Shown here: piece after piece, positions 24,643 to 34,015 of the stretch
How the letters are laid out: each line of letters starts with the position of its first letter
Position numbering within the stretch: position 1 is the first letter of the stretch
DNA from: JAAZZIT01 sp964480525
Lineage (GTDB): Bacteria; Bacillota; Clostridia; Oscillospirales; Ruminococcaceae
Assembly: GCA_964480525.1 (NCBI GenBank)
Contig: CAYZOV010000004.1
Coordinates: forward strand, 43,885 to 107,884
DNA: 64,000 bases
Direction: 5' to 3'
The notes under the pieces: model-generated
The model's input: the letters and a program-made list of their open reading frames with translations, nothing else
The model's database searches: none
What the model was told of the DNA's origin: nothing
Position numbers and translations under genes: made by a program

Positions 24643-24891
24643 TCGTTGTGAAAACTTGCTAAATTATGGCGAAATTGTTTGTTGAAACTGAATAATAAAT
24701 TTGCTGTTTAATAATCGTTAATAAGTTGTTTTAGCAAACAAAAATGGAATTATTTGCTTTATTTAAGCTTTTAAAACAACCGAAAAAGGGAATTGAACTT
24801 TTGTAATAAAAAATTTGTACAAAACTTTACTTTGTATGTCGTTTTGTTTTGTCAATTCAATACATTTTAAAGACTATTTATAACAAATGGG
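24643..24891. other. AT-rich intergenic region with repeats upstream of the polysaccharide operon
   Basis: No gene is visible. TTAATAA occurs twice, at 24708-24714 and 24718-24724, exactly one helical turn apart. GTTGTTTT (24725-24732) and AAAACAAC (24773-24780) are inverted copies. Such spaced repeats upstream of a promoter may be regulator binding sites. This is a suggestion, not a match to a known operator. Confidence 0.35.
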
Positions 24892-24920
24892 TTGATTTTT
24901 TTGTTTTGGTGGTGTATAAT
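24892..24920 (+). promoter_or_regulatory. Promoter of the nucleotide-sugar/polysaccharide operon
   Basis: TTGATT (24892-24897) and TATAAT (24915-24920) are separated by 17 bases, with GGTG just before the -10 box. It lies 60 bases ahead of rfbB and is the only good promoter at the head of the cluster. Confidence 0.65.
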
Positions 24921-24980
24921 GGTCTAGTTAAGTAATATGTGAATTGTTGAAGTCTTTAAGATGTGGTTTCGGAGGTTTTT

Positions 24981-26012
24981 ATGACAATTATCGTAACCGG
25001 CGGGGCGGGTTTTATCGGCTCGAATTTTATTTTTCATATGCTTAAAAAATACCCTGATTACAGGATAATTTGCCTTGACAAACTGACGTATGCGGGAAAT
25101 TTGTCCACGCTTGAATCAGTTATGAACAACCGGAATTTCCGTTTTGTTAAGGCGGATATTTGTGACCGTGAAGCTGTGAACAGGCTTTTTGAAGAAGAAA
25201 ATCCTGATATTGTGGTGAATTTTGCGGCTGAAAGTCATGTTGACCGTTCTATTGATGACCCCGAAATTTTCCTAAAAACCAACATTCTAGGCACGGCAAC
25301 GCTTATGGACGCTTGCAGAAAATACGGTATCAAGCGTTATCATCAGGTTTCCACAGACGAAGTTTACGGGGATTTGCCACTTGACAGACCTGATTTGTTT
25401 TTTACGGAAAATACGCCTATTCACACCAGTTCGCCGTACAGTTCTTCAAAGGCGGGCGCAGACTTGTTAGTTTTGGCTTATCACCGCACCTACGGTTTGC
25501 CTGTGACGGTTTCAAGGTGTTCAAACAACTATGGCCCGTATCATTTTCCCGAAAAACTTATTCCTTTGATGATTGCAAACGCACTGGCTGACAAGCCGTT
25601 GCCTGTTTACGGAAAAGGGGAAAATGTCAGGGATTGGCTGTATGTTGACGACCATTGCAAGGCGATAGATTTGATTATCCATAAGGGTCGTGTGGGCGAA
25701 GTTTACAACATTGGCGGTCACAACGAAATGAAGAATATTGACATTGTGAAAATTATCTGTAAAGAATTAGGAAAATCGGAAGATTTAATAACGTATGTTG
25801 CGGACAGAAAAGGTCACGATATGCGATATGCGATTGACCCGACGAAAATACACAGCGAATTGGGTTGGTTGCCTGAAACGAAGTTTGCCGACGGCATTAA
25901 AAAGACTGTAAAATGGTATCTGGATAACCGAGATTGGTGGGAGAATATCGTTTCGGGGGAATACCAAAATTACTATGAGAAAATGTATGGAAAACGATTG
26001 GAGAGGGTTTAG
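24981..26012 (+). CDS. rfbB: dTDP-glucose 4,6-dehydratase
   Basis: A 343-residue extended short-chain dehydrogenase. TGGAGFIGSNF at residues 6-16 binds NAD, and QVSTDEVYGDLP plus YSSSKAGADLLV (near residue 153, Y-x3-K) form the active site with the Asp-Glu pair of RmlB-type dehydratases. The enzyme makes dTDP-4-keto-6-deoxyglucose. The start ATG 24981 follows CGGAGG; a GTG at 24963 lies upstream of that site. It is the first gene of the cluster and overlaps the epimerase gene by one base. The usual partners rmlA, rmlC and rmlD are absent from the window. Confidence 0.92.
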   Translation: MTIIVTGGAGFIGSNFIFHMLKKYPDYRIICLDKLTYAGNLSTLESVMNNRNFRFVKADICDREAVNRLFEEENPDIVVNFAAESHVDRSIDDPEIFLKTNILGTATLMDACRKYGIKRYHQVSTDEVYGDLPLDRPDLFFTENTPIHTSSPYSSSKAGADLLVLAYHRTYGLPVTVSRCSNNYGPYHFPEKLIPLMIANALADKPLPVYGKGENVRDWLYVDDHCKAIDLIIHKGRVGEVYNIGGHNEMKNIDIVKIICKELGKSEDLITYVADRKGHDMRYAIDPTKIHSELGWLPETKFADGIKKTVKWYLDNRDWWENIVSGEYQNYYEKMYGKRLERV

Positions 26013-27079
26013 TGAGTAAAATCAGTTTAGAGGATAAAACCGTTCTGATAACAGGTGCGGCGGGATTTATCGGGTCAAATCTTGTTAAGAGGGTTTATCA
26101 AGAGTTTCCGAGTGCAAAAGTTATCGGCGTTGACAACATGAACGATTATTACGACGTTTCTTTAAAAGAAGCACGTTTGACCGAACTTCAGAGCAAATAC
26201 GACGGTTTTACTTTTGTTAAAGGAAACATTGCCGACAAATCTTTGATAAATGAATTGTTCAGCAAGTATCAGCCAAATGTGGTTGTCAACCTTGCGGCAC
26301 AGGCAGGCGTTAGATACTCTATCACAAATCCTGATGCATATGTTGAAGCTAATCTTATCGGTTTTTACAACATTCTAGAAGCTTGCAGACATTCTTATGA
26401 TGAGGGGAAAACAGGCGTTGAGCATTTGGTTTACGCAAGTTCGTCAAGCGTTTACGGTAGTAATAAAAAAGTTCCGTACAGCACAGATGACAAGGTGGAT
26501 AATCCTGTTTCTCTTTATGCGGCAACCAAAAAGTCCAACGAACTTATGGCTCACGCATATTCAAAACTTTATAATATTCCGTCAACGGGACTTAGATTTT
26601 TTACTGTTTACGGTCCTGCCGGTCGTCCTGATATGGCTTATTTCGGTTTCACGGACAAGCTTGTTAAGGGCGAAAGTATTAAGATTTTTAACTTCGGAAA
26701 CTGCAAACGTGATTTTACATATGTTGATGACATTGTAGAGGGCGTTGTGCGTGTAATGAAAAAAGCTCCTGACAGAAAAAACGGTGAGGACGGTTTGCCG
26801 ATTCCGCCGTATGCAGTTTACAATATAGGAAACAACAATCCTGAAAATTTGCTTGACTTTGTTCAGATTCTTTCGGAAGAACTTGTCAGAGCAAAGGTTT
26901 TGCCTGAAGATTACGATTTTGAGGCTCATAAAGAACTTGTACCAATGCAACCGGGTGATGTGCCTGTAACTTATGCGGACACGTCGGCGTTAGAGCGTGA
27001 TTTTGGTTACAAGCCAAGTACAAGTTTAAGAGAGGGTCTTAGAAAATTTGCCGAATGGTACTCGGAATACTATAAATAA
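26012..27079 (+). CDS. NAD-dependent epimerase, UDP-glucuronate 4-epimerase type
   Basis: A 355-residue sugar-nucleotide epimerase. TGAAGFIGSNLVKR binds NAD; VDNMNDYYDVSLKEARLTEL is the hallmark of CapI-type UDP-glucuronate 4-epimerases. YASSSSVYG and YAATKKSNE supply the catalytic Ser and the Y-x3-K pair. The enzyme interconverts UDP-glucuronate and UDP-galacturonate. The start is GTG 26012, overlapping the rfbB stop codon, with GAGAGGG upstream. The next gene makes UDP-glucuronate, which fits the assignment. Confidence 0.88.
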   Translation: MSKISLEDKTVLITGAAGFIGSNLVKRVYQEFPSAKVIGVDNMNDYYDVSLKEARLTELQSKYDGFTFVKGNIADKSLINELFSKYQPNVVVNLAAQAGVRYSITNPDAYVEANLIGFYNILEACRHSYDEGKTGVEHLVYASSSSVYGSNKKVPYSTDDKVDNPVSLYAATKKSNELMAHAYSKLYNIPSTGLRFFTVYGPAGRPDMAYFGFTDKLVKGESIKIFNFGNCKRDFTYVDDIVEGVVRVMKKAPDRKNGEDGLPIPPYAVYNIGNNNPENLLDFVQILSEELVRAKVLPEDYDFEAHKELVPMQPGDVPVTYADTSALERDFGYKPSTSLREGLRKFAEWYSEYYK

Positions 27080-27093
27080 TAGAGGTAGGAAAA

Positions 27094-28344
27094 ATGAGAG
27101 AGTTTAAGAATTTGAAAATTGCCGTTGCGGGAACAGGATATGTAGGACTTTCCATTGCAACTTTGCTTGCACAAAACCACAAAGTTACTGCGGTAGACAT
27201 TATTCCGGAAAAAGTTGAGATGATTAACAACAAAAAATCTCCGATTCAGGACGATTATATCGAAAAATATCTGGCTGAAAAAGAACTTGATTTGGTAGCT
27301 ACAACAGACGCAAAAAAGGCTTATTCGGACGCTGATTTTGTTGTTATAGCAGCGCCGACAAATTACGACTCTAAAACTCAATACTTTGATACTTCGGCTG
27401 TTGAAAATGTTATCCGTCTTGTTATGGAAGTTAATCCAAACGCAGTTATGGTTATTAAATCCACAATTCCTGTTGGATATACGCAAAGCGTTCGTGAAAA
27501 ATTCGGCAGCAAAAACATTATTTTCAGCCCAGAATTTTTAAGAGAATCAAAGGCACTTTACGACAATTTGTACCCTAGCCGTATAATTGTGGGAACTGAT
27601 TTGCAAGACGAAAAGCTTACGGAATCCGCTCACATTTTTGCAAAACTCTTACAAGAGGGTGCAATTAAGGAAGATATTGACACGTTATTTATGGGATTTA
27701 CCGAGGCGGAAGCGGTAAAGCTTTTTGCAAATACATATCTTGCGCTTCGTGTGGCTTATTTTAACGAACTTGACACTTACGCTGAAAGCAAGGGGCTTAA
27801 CACACAACAGATTATTGACGGCGTGTGCCTTGACCCGAGAATCGGTATGCATTACAACAACCCAAGTTTCGGGTATGGCGGATATTGTTTACCAAAGGAT
27901 ACGAAACAGCTTTTGGCAAATTACAAGGACGTTCCGCAGAACATGATGTCGGCAATTGTTGAAAGCAACCGCACCAGAAAAGATTTTATTGCTGACCGTG
28001 TGCTTGAAATTGCGGGAGCATATCAGGCGAACGACAGTTGGAGCGAAAGCAAGGAAAAGGAAGTTGTTATCGGAGTATACCGTTTGACAATGAAGTCAAA
28101 TTCGGACAATTTCAGACAAAGTTCTATTCAGGGCGTTATGAAACGTGTTAAGGCAAAGGGCGCAACGGTTGTTATTTACGAGCCGACGCTGAAAGACGGC
28201 GAAACATTTTTCGGAAGCGTCGTGGTTAATGATTTGGAAAAATTCAAGGAAATGTCCCAGGCGATTATTGCAAACCGCTATGATAAGTGCCTTGACGATG
28301 TTAAAGACAAGGTTTATACGAGGGATATTTTTTTGAGGGATTAG
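27094..28344 (+). CDS. ugd: UDP-glucose 6-dehydrogenase
   Basis: A 416-residue enzyme that oxidises UDP-glucose twice to UDP-glucuronate. The N-terminal NAD site is VAGTGYVGLSIATLLAQ. IKSTIPVGYT, FSPEFLRESKALYDNLYPSR and YGGYCLPKDTKQLLANY, with the catalytic cysteine near residue 267, are diagnostic. It starts 15 bases after the epimerase gene, with AGAGGTAGG as binding site. With that gene it should supply UDP-glucuronate and UDP-galacturonate for an acidic polysaccharide. Confidence 0.94.
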   Translation: MREFKNLKIAVAGTGYVGLSIATLLAQNHKVTAVDIIPEKVEMINNKKSPIQDDYIEKYLAEKELDLVATTDAKKAYSDADFVVIAAPTNYDSKTQYFDTSAVENVIRLVMEVNPNAVMVIKSTIPVGYTQSVREKFGSKNIIFSPEFLRESKALYDNLYPSRIIVGTDLQDEKLTESAHIFAKLLQEGAIKEDIDTLFMGFTEAEAVKLFANTYLALRVAYFNELDTYAESKGLNTQQIIDGVCLDPRIGMHYNNPSFGYGGYCLPKDTKQLLANYKDVPQNMMSAIVESNRTRKDFIADRVLEIAGAYQANDSWSESKEKEVVIGVYRLTMKSNSDNFRQSSIQGVMKRVKAKGATVVIYEPTLKDGETFFGSVVVNDLEKFKEMSQAIIANRYDKCLDDVKDKVYTRDIFLRD

Positions 28345-28384
28345 GAATATTTTAAAATACAAAATATTTAATAATTGATTAGGG

Positions 28385-29185
28385 ATGGAAAAGCAAATGA
28401 GTACAACAGTATACAGCCAAATTTATAAACGTTCTGTGGACAAGACTGCTATCCCGACTTGTAATATCATGGGTGTTGAAATTGCCGCAATTGATATGTC
28501 ATGGCTATTGGATTTTCTTAACAAAAATGTAAACGCTCTTTCAGGCGATTATATATGTGTTTCAAACGTACATACGACAGTTACAGCTTTTGAAGACGAC
28601 AGTTACTGTAAAGTACAAAATGGTGGAATATTAGCGATTCCTGACGGTGGACCTTTATCATCGATTGGACGAAAACGTGGTTATAATACTATGCAGAGAA
28701 CTACAGGTCCTAGTTTAATGGAAGAAGTTTTTAAAATATCTGTTGATAAAGGTTATAGACATTATTTCTATGGTTCAACAGATGATACGCTGAAAAAATT
28801 ATCTGATGAACTTTGTAAAATTTATCCCGGGATACAAATTGTAGGAATGTATAGTCCTCCATTTCGTTCCCTTACAGATGAAGAAGATGTTGCAGTTGTT
28901 GAACGAATTAATGAAACAAATCCGGATTTTGTCTGGGTCGGACTTGGTGCGCCTAAACAGGAAAATTGGATGGCTGAACATCAAGGTTTGGTTAAAGGAT
29001 TGATGATTGGTGTCGGTGCAGGTTTTGATTATCATGCAGGAAATATTAACCGTGCACCAAAATGGATGCAAAAATGTAATTTAGAGTGGTTTTATAGACT
29101 TTTACAAGACCCTAAAAGACTGTTAGGGCGGTACTGGCATACGAACACGAAATTTATTTGGAATGCAGTAATTTGGGGGAAATGA
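28385..29185 (+). CDS. WecG/TagA/CpsF family glycosyltransferase
   Basis: 266 residues with the family core: NVHTTVTAFED, PDGGPLSSIGRKRG, RTTGPSLM (near residue 105) and FVWVGLGAPKQENWMAEHQ, ending with YRLLQDPKRLLGRY. Relatives add ManNAc or ManNAcA as an early sugar on a lipid carrier in teichoic acid, enterobacterial common antigen and capsule synthesis. From here the DNA becomes noticeably more AT-rich than upstream. Either ATG 28385 or ATG 28397 could be the start; AGGGATGG precedes both. It overlaps the next gene's leader. Confidence 0.9.
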   Translation: MEKQMSTTVYSQIYKRSVDKTAIPTCNIMGVEIAAIDMSWLLDFLNKNVNALSGDYICVSNVHTTVTAFEDDSYCKVQNGGILAIPDGGPLSSIGRKRGYNTMQRTTGPSLMEEVFKISVDKGYRHYFYGSTDDTLKKLSDELCKIYPGIQIVGMYSPPFRSLTDEEDVAVVERINETNPDFVWVGLGAPKQENWMAEHQGLVKGLMIGVGAGFDYHAGNINRAPKWMQKCNLEWFYRLLQDPKRLLGRYWHTNTKFIWNAVIWGK

Positions 29186-29187
29186 GA

Positions 29188-30438
29188 ATGAGTGGTAGAA
29201 GCTATAGACACGAAATAAATAAGTTGCTTAAAAGAGTTCCGAAATTTAGAAACTTCTTAGTTTATTCTTATCATTTTGTCCGTTTTTTAGTTTTTGGAAT
29301 TGTTAGAAAAGTTAAAGGATATAAGACAGGTTTTTTGAAGCCTGGAAAACTTATTACTCCAAAAGGAAAAAACTGCTATTTTGGATACTATGATAAGACT
29401 CCGTTTTCTTCAGATGGATCGCATTATTTATTTCACATGATTGAAAATAACAAAAAACCTAAAATTGGAGAAAAAGCTAAAATATGTTATGCGAAATCTG
29501 CTGAAGATTTTGAAGTGATAGGAACTACGCTTGCTTGGAATTCACAGCAAGGAGCAATGTTACGTTTTGTTACTGATGATACAATAGCATGGAATGATTA
29601 TAATGAAAATGACAAAAATTATGTTACTGTTTTTTATGATATAAAAACAAAAATGACAAGTCAACTTGCAGAGCCATTGTATGATATTTCTGACGATGGA
29701 AAGTATGGTTTGAGTATTGAATTTGAAAGATTAAACGTAGATGCAGAGGGATATGGTTATATTCAAAGTGGTAAAAATAAGTTTAATAGGGATACATATA
29801 TCCGAGTGTTGGATTTAGAAACCAAAGCCAAGAAAACCATTATTACAATCGAAAGTTTAACAAAGCAGTATCCAATTCCTGCAGAGTCCACATTCGGATA
29901 TTTTAATCATCTTGAGTTTAATCCTGGGGGAACAAGGTTTATTTTTATTTTTAGATTTGTTTTAGATCAAAAACGCATTTCAAGATTGTTTTCATCAGAT
30001 TTAGACGGACAAGACATACATCTTCTCGCAGATGACGAAATGGTATCTCACTGCACATGGAAAGACGATTCACATGTTACACTTTGGTGCAGATTAGACG
30101 GGAAGAATAATTATTATACTATCTCTGATACCATGGAAGCTCAATATGAAATTCTTGGACTACATACGCCCAAAGAGGATGGTCATCCAACATATAATAA
30201 TGACAGAACAAAAATGATTACAGACACATATCCGGATAAGTCTGAGTATAGACATTTGATTGTTTATGATGTAGTTAATGATTACAGCAAAGATATAGCT
30301 CGTCTTTATGCTCCGATTTTGTTACACGGACCACTTCGATGTGATTTTCATCCTCGTTGGAGTCCAAATATGAAGCAGGTTGCTATAGATTCAGCACATG
30401 AAGGTTTTAGGGGAATATACATTGTTGACATTGAATGA
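29188..30438 (+). CDS. Beta-propeller-like protein of the polysaccharide cluster
   Basis: 416 residues, starting at ATG 29188 eight bases after GGGGG. The N-terminal ~45 residues contain a hydrophobic patch (FLVYSYHFVRFLVFGIV), a possible membrane-associated helix. From residue ~60 the chain looks like repeated four-stranded blades (GYYDKTPFSSDGSHYLFHM; FNHLEFNPGGTRFIFIF; CDFHPRWSPNMKQVAIDS), the TolB/oligogalacturonate-lyase type of propeller. The conserved ending HEGFRGIYIVDIE is striking. I cannot assign a reaction. A sugar-binding or sugar-modifying role is suggested only by position between glycosyltransferase genes. Confidence 0.65.
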   Translation: MSGRSYRHEINKLLKRVPKFRNFLVYSYHFVRFLVFGIVRKVKGYKTGFLKPGKLITPKGKNCYFGYYDKTPFSSDGSHYLFHMIENNKKPKIGEKAKICYAKSAEDFEVIGTTLAWNSQQGAMLRFVTDDTIAWNDYNENDKNYVTVFYDIKTKMTSQLAEPLYDISDDGKYGLSIEFERLNVDAEGYGYIQSGKNKFNRDTYIRVLDLETKAKKTIITIESLTKQYPIPAESTFGYFNHLEFNPGGTRFIFIFRFVLDQKRISRLFSSDLDGQDIHLLADDEMVSHCTWKDDSHVTLWCRLDGKNNYYTISDTMEAQYEILGLHTPKEDGHPTYNNDRTKMITDTYPDKSEYRHLIVYDVVNDYSKDIARLYAPILLHGPLRCDFHPRWSPNMKQVAIDSAHEGFRGIYIVDIE

Positions 30439-30474
30439 GCTGGTAGGTTGATAGAGTTGTTAATAAGGTGTGTT

Positions 30475-30503
30475 TTGACATCGAGCAATAGATACTATAC
30501 TTT
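30475..30503 (+). promoter_or_regulatory. Possible internal promoter in the polysaccharide cluster
   Basis: Consensus TTGACA (30475-30480) is followed by TATACT at a 15-base spacing or TACTTT at 17. It lies in a 140-base gap between genes that are otherwise closely packed. Confidence 0.35.
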
Positions 30504-30578
30504 AGACCTAAAATAACTTAGTTGATGTATTATAAATAATATGTTATTTATGATAAATTATAAAAGGAGGTAATTAGA

Positions 30579-31730
30579 GTGTTAACGATTGTGGCGGTTG
30601 GCTATAATAGAACAAAACCTTTGCAAAGACTTTTGAATTGTATTAACAAAGCGGACTATTGTGGGGATACAGATGTTAGACTGGTTATTAGTTTAGATCG
30701 TGCTGATAATTGCGTGGAAATGAAAAAATTGGCGGATGATTTTTATTGGGAACATGGGGAAAAAGAGGTTATTTTACATTCTAAGAGATTAGGACTAAGG
30801 GAGCATTTCTTATTTTGCGGTGATTTAACTCAGAAATATGGAAATATAATTTTCTTAGAGGACGATGTGTACGTTTTACCTAGTTTTTATCATTTTGCAA
30901 AGAAATGTGCTGATAAATACGAGAATGATGATAGAATAATGGGGATATCTTTATATAGTTTGAGATATAGTGAAACCGCTCATAGACCTTTTACTCCATT
31001 AAACGATGGAAACGATGTTTATTTTGCACAGTTAATGTCTTGGGCTCCTGTTTATTTTCCTAATCAGTGGAAGGCTTTTAGAGAGTGGTATAATCATGAG
31101 CCTAAGCCAATGGAAGATGTAACTTGTTTACCTGATAATGTACGTCAATGGAAGATGACATCATTTAAAAAGTATCATATAAAATATACGATTACACATG
31201 AAAAGTATTTTGTGTATCCACAGGTTTCATATACGACTAACTTTGCTGAGGCGGGTCAGCACTATGTTAAAGATGACGATAATTTACAAGTTCCATTGAT
31301 TATCGGTGAATCAGATGATTATAGGTTGCCTGACTTTGACGATTCAAGGAGCGTTTATGATGCTTTTATGGAAATGAAACCTTTCTGTATGAAAAAATTA
31401 TGTACTAGTTTAAGTGACTATGATTTTGATGTGGATTTGTATGGTAATAAGCGAAGAGAAAATATAACTGCGCGTTATTGCATTACTGGAAATAAGGTGA
31501 AATCACATATTAAGAGTTGGGGTTGTAAAACAGTTCCACATGAAACAAACGTGATTCTTAATGTTCCCGGAAGCATTTTTCATTTAGCTAAAACTGAGAA
31601 TGTGAAGTTTAAGCCAAGAAGTGTCGGAAGAGCTTATTGGGCTGTTTCTTATGACATTAAAGGCGCTTCTCCACTTAAAGCTATTGCGACAGATTTGCGA
31701 ATATTAAAACAGGAAATACTAAAAAAATGA
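30579..31730 (+). CDS. Glycosyltransferase (GNT-I-like / GT-A fold)
   Basis: A 383-residue GT-A fold transferase. The N-terminus LTIVAVGYNRTKPLQRLL and the metal-binding IIFLEDDVYVLPSFY near residue 100 resemble eukaryotic GnT-I and related bacterial enzymes. YNRTK and RLGLREHFLFCGDL precede it. The start is GTG 30579 behind AAAGGAGG. It belongs to the AT-rich assembly block. Donor and acceptor are unknown; with UDP-sugars made by the upstream genes, a UDP-sugar donor is plausible. Confidence 0.78.
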   Translation: MLTIVAVGYNRTKPLQRLLNCINKADYCGDTDVRLVISLDRADNCVEMKKLADDFYWEHGEKEVILHSKRLGLREHFLFCGDLTQKYGNIIFLEDDVYVLPSFYHFAKKCADKYENDDRIMGISLYSLRYSETAHRPFTPLNDGNDVYFAQLMSWAPVYFPNQWKAFREWYNHEPKPMEDVTCLPDNVRQWKMTSFKKYHIKYTITHEKYFVYPQVSYTTNFAEAGQHYVKDDDNLQVPLIIGESDDYRLPDFDDSRSVYDAFMEMKPFCMKKLCTSLSDYDFDVDLYGNKRRENITARYCITGNKVKSHIKSWGCKTVPHETNVILNVPGSIFHLAKTENVKFKPRSVGRAYWAVSYDIKGASPLKAIATDLRILKQEILKK

Positions 31731-31752
31731 TAAAAGATAGGAGGACTCTTTG

Positions 31753-32799
31753 GTGGCATTATTTAGCATCATTGTCCCTGTATACAAAGCAGAGGATACA
31801 ATCGAACGATGCGTGGAATCTATCAGAAAGCAAACGATTAAAGATATAGAGATTATTCTTGTAGATGATGGAAATATAGATATGAGTGGAGAAAAATGTG
31901 AAGAACAGGCGAGATTAGATAATCGTGTAAAGGTTATTCATCAAGATAATTCAGGACCGTCGGTTGCTCGTAATTCTGGAATTAAAATTGCCAGCGGATC
32001 TTGGGTAACGTTTTGTGATGCAGATGACGAAATGTTAGAGGACGCTTGCGAAAAGTATCTAAAAAAAGCGTCTGAAGGTGCGTATGATGTGGTAATCGCC
32101 GACATATACCGTGTTTCAAACAATCAAAACCATATAAGGTTATTTGACGAAGGAACTTTGTGGAAAAACAAAAAAGATATTGATGCATTGATAAATCTTA
32201 CAATGTGTTACAAACTTAATCCTTTTGCCGATAACGTTGGAATAAGTAAATTTGGATATGGCGGTCCATGGAACAAAGCGATTAAGTTAAGCTTGCTTAA
32301 AAAGTATAATATAGTTTTTCCCGAAAGTATAAGGCAGTATGAAGACCGCTTGTTTAATATGCGTGTGTATTCTCATGCAACAAGCATAGGGTATGTATCA
32401 TCTCCGGTGTATAAATATTATGCAACAGAGAATTCGTTAACAAGAGGACGTTCTTCAGATATATTTGAGTTGAATCAAAGAATATTTAGTGAATATAAAG
32501 ACTTTTTTAAAGATAATTCTGTGGAAAATGCAGATAAAGCGTTTGATGTGATGGTTACAGAAAGATTCATTTTTTTTATACGAAACGCTTTTTCAAATAG
32601 AATTAAATTTGGAGAATTTGTTGAAAATTACAAGTTGGTAAAAAAAATTCTAAGGTTACCTGTTTATGCAGAGTCGTTGTCAAAGACAAGCGTAGAGTAT
32701 ATTGGTGGATTTGATAAGTATATGGTGGGCATGTTGAAAAAAAAGATTGTATTTTTAACATGTGCATGTTATGCATTTAGAGGGCATATTGGGAGATGA
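31753..32799 (+). CDS. Glycosyltransferase family 2
   Basis: A 348-residue GT2 enzyme. FSIIVPVYKAEDTIERCVES at the N-terminus, IILVDDGNIDMSG and the metal motif CDADDEM near residue 94 are classical; the usual DDGSTD is replaced by DDGNID. QYEDRLFNMRVYSHA near residue 195 is the usual acceptor-side ED motif. The start is GTG 31753, eight bases after AGGAGG (31739-31744); a TTG three bases earlier is also possible. The specific sugar cannot be inferred. Confidence 0.9.
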   Translation: MALFSIIVPVYKAEDTIERCVESIRKQTIKDIEIILVDDGNIDMSGEKCEEQARLDNRVKVIHQDNSGPSVARNSGIKIASGSWVTFCDADDEMLEDACEKYLKKASEGAYDVVIADIYRVSNNQNHIRLFDEGTLWKNKKDIDALINLTMCYKLNPFADNVGISKFGYGGPWNKAIKLSLLKKYNIVFPESIRQYEDRLFNMRVYSHATSIGYVSSPVYKYYATENSLTRGRSSDIFELNQRIFSEYKDFFKDNSVENADKAFDVMVTERFIFFIRNAFSNRIKFGEFVENYKLVKKILRLPVYAESLSKTSVEYIGGFDKYMVGMLKKKIVFLTCACYAFRGHIGR

Positions 32800-32803
32800 A
32801 GTA

Positions 32804-34015
32804 GTGAAAATAGGAATTATTACATATCACAATGTATGGAATTACGGTGCAGCGTTGCAGTGCGTTGCATTGTATCATAAACTAAAAGAAATGGGTATAG
32901 ATGTGGAAATAATTGATTATCAGCCTAAATATGCTCAGCATTGTTTTGTCTATCAAAATCCTTTTATAAAAGCGCGAGAAGGTTACGGATATAGTTCAAG
33001 TTTTTCGATATTTGGAAAGTGTAAAGAAGCTACGAAGTGGTTTTTGGGAGGGATAAAGTCATACACTTCGGTGGGGGAAAGAAAGAAAAAATCACAGAAG
33101 TTTCGTGGATTTATAACAAACAACACGACATTAACAAGGAAATATAACTCTATTACTGAATTGAGAAAATCGCCACCGCAAGAGGATATATACGTTTGTG
33201 GTAGTGACCAGATTTGGAACCCAATAGTTACAAGAGGTGTTTTAGATCCTGCATATTATCTTCAGTTTGGAGATTCTTCTGTAAAAAGGGTTGCATATGC
33301 AGCAAGTGCATGTAAATTGAATCCGTCACAATTCAAAGCCACTCTTCAAAAATATTTACAAAGATTTGACTATATATCATTAAGAGAAAATGAATTGGTT
33401 CAAGAAATTTCTAATATAACAAACAGAAAAATTGATGTGTGTGCAGATCCTACGTTGATAGTAGATAAAGAATTTTTTACTGATATTTCCAAGCCTGTAG
33501 AAGGTATTGAAAAAGGTAACTATATTTTGTTATATTTTCTCGGAGCGGCTAACGAAGCACAAAATGCCAAATATATAAATCGATATATAGAAAGTATTAA
33601 GAAAAGATTACCGCAAGGGAAAATAATTGTTGATATTTCAGCATCTAGGAATGATGCTGACTTAAAATACTTGAAAAACCTCGGACCGGCGGAATTTATA
33701 TGGTTGATCGAAAATGCGGATATGGTTGCGACAAATTCGTTTCATGCCATGGTTTTCAGTGTGCTAAATCATAAGAATTTTGTGATTGTGCCTCGTGATG
33801 GTATGAATTCCAGAATAAATAACTTATCATCAATAACGCATATACAGGGAAAGGTGCTAGATTGTTTGAAAGGTGCGGTATGCGACGAAAGATGTATTGT
33901 TGAATGTGAACAGCATGCGATAGATTACAAAGTTGTTGATGATAACCTGAATGAAGTAAAAATGCTGATGACAGAAAAATTAGAAAGAGTTATTGGTGGC
34001 TTATATGAAGATTAA
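32804..34015 (+). CDS. Polysaccharide pyruvyl transferase family protein
   Basis: 403 residues. KIGIITYHNVWNYGAALQCVAL at the N-terminus, VCGSDQIWNPIV near residue 130 and ATNSFHAMVFSVLNHKNFV near residue 310 are the signature of this family, which transfers pyruvate from phosphoenolpyruvate to a sugar as a ketal. The start is GTG 32804 behind GGGAG; an ATG-less upstream extension into the previous gene is rejected. Pyruvylation would give the polysaccharide a negative charge. Proteins of this family often sit near FrhB-like proteins, as seen here. Confidence 0.88.
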   Translation: MKIGIITYHNVWNYGAALQCVALYHKLKEMGIDVEIIDYQPKYAQHCFVYQNPFIKAREGYGYSSSFSIFGKCKEATKWFLGGIKSYTSVGERKKKSQKFRGFITNNTTLTRKYNSITELRKSPPQEDIYVCGSDQIWNPIVTRGVLDPAYYLQFGDSSVKRVAYAASACKLNPSQFKATLQKYLQRFDYISLRENELVQEISNITNRKIDVCADPTLIVDKEFFTDISKPVEGIEKGNYILLYFLGAANEAQNAKYINRYIESIKKRLPQGKIIVDISASRNDADLKYLKNLGPAEFIWLIENADMVATNSFHAMVFSVLNHKNFVIVPRDGMNSRINNLSSITHIQGKVLDCLKGAVCDERCIVECEQHAIDYKVVDDNLNEVKMLMTEKLERVIGGLYED

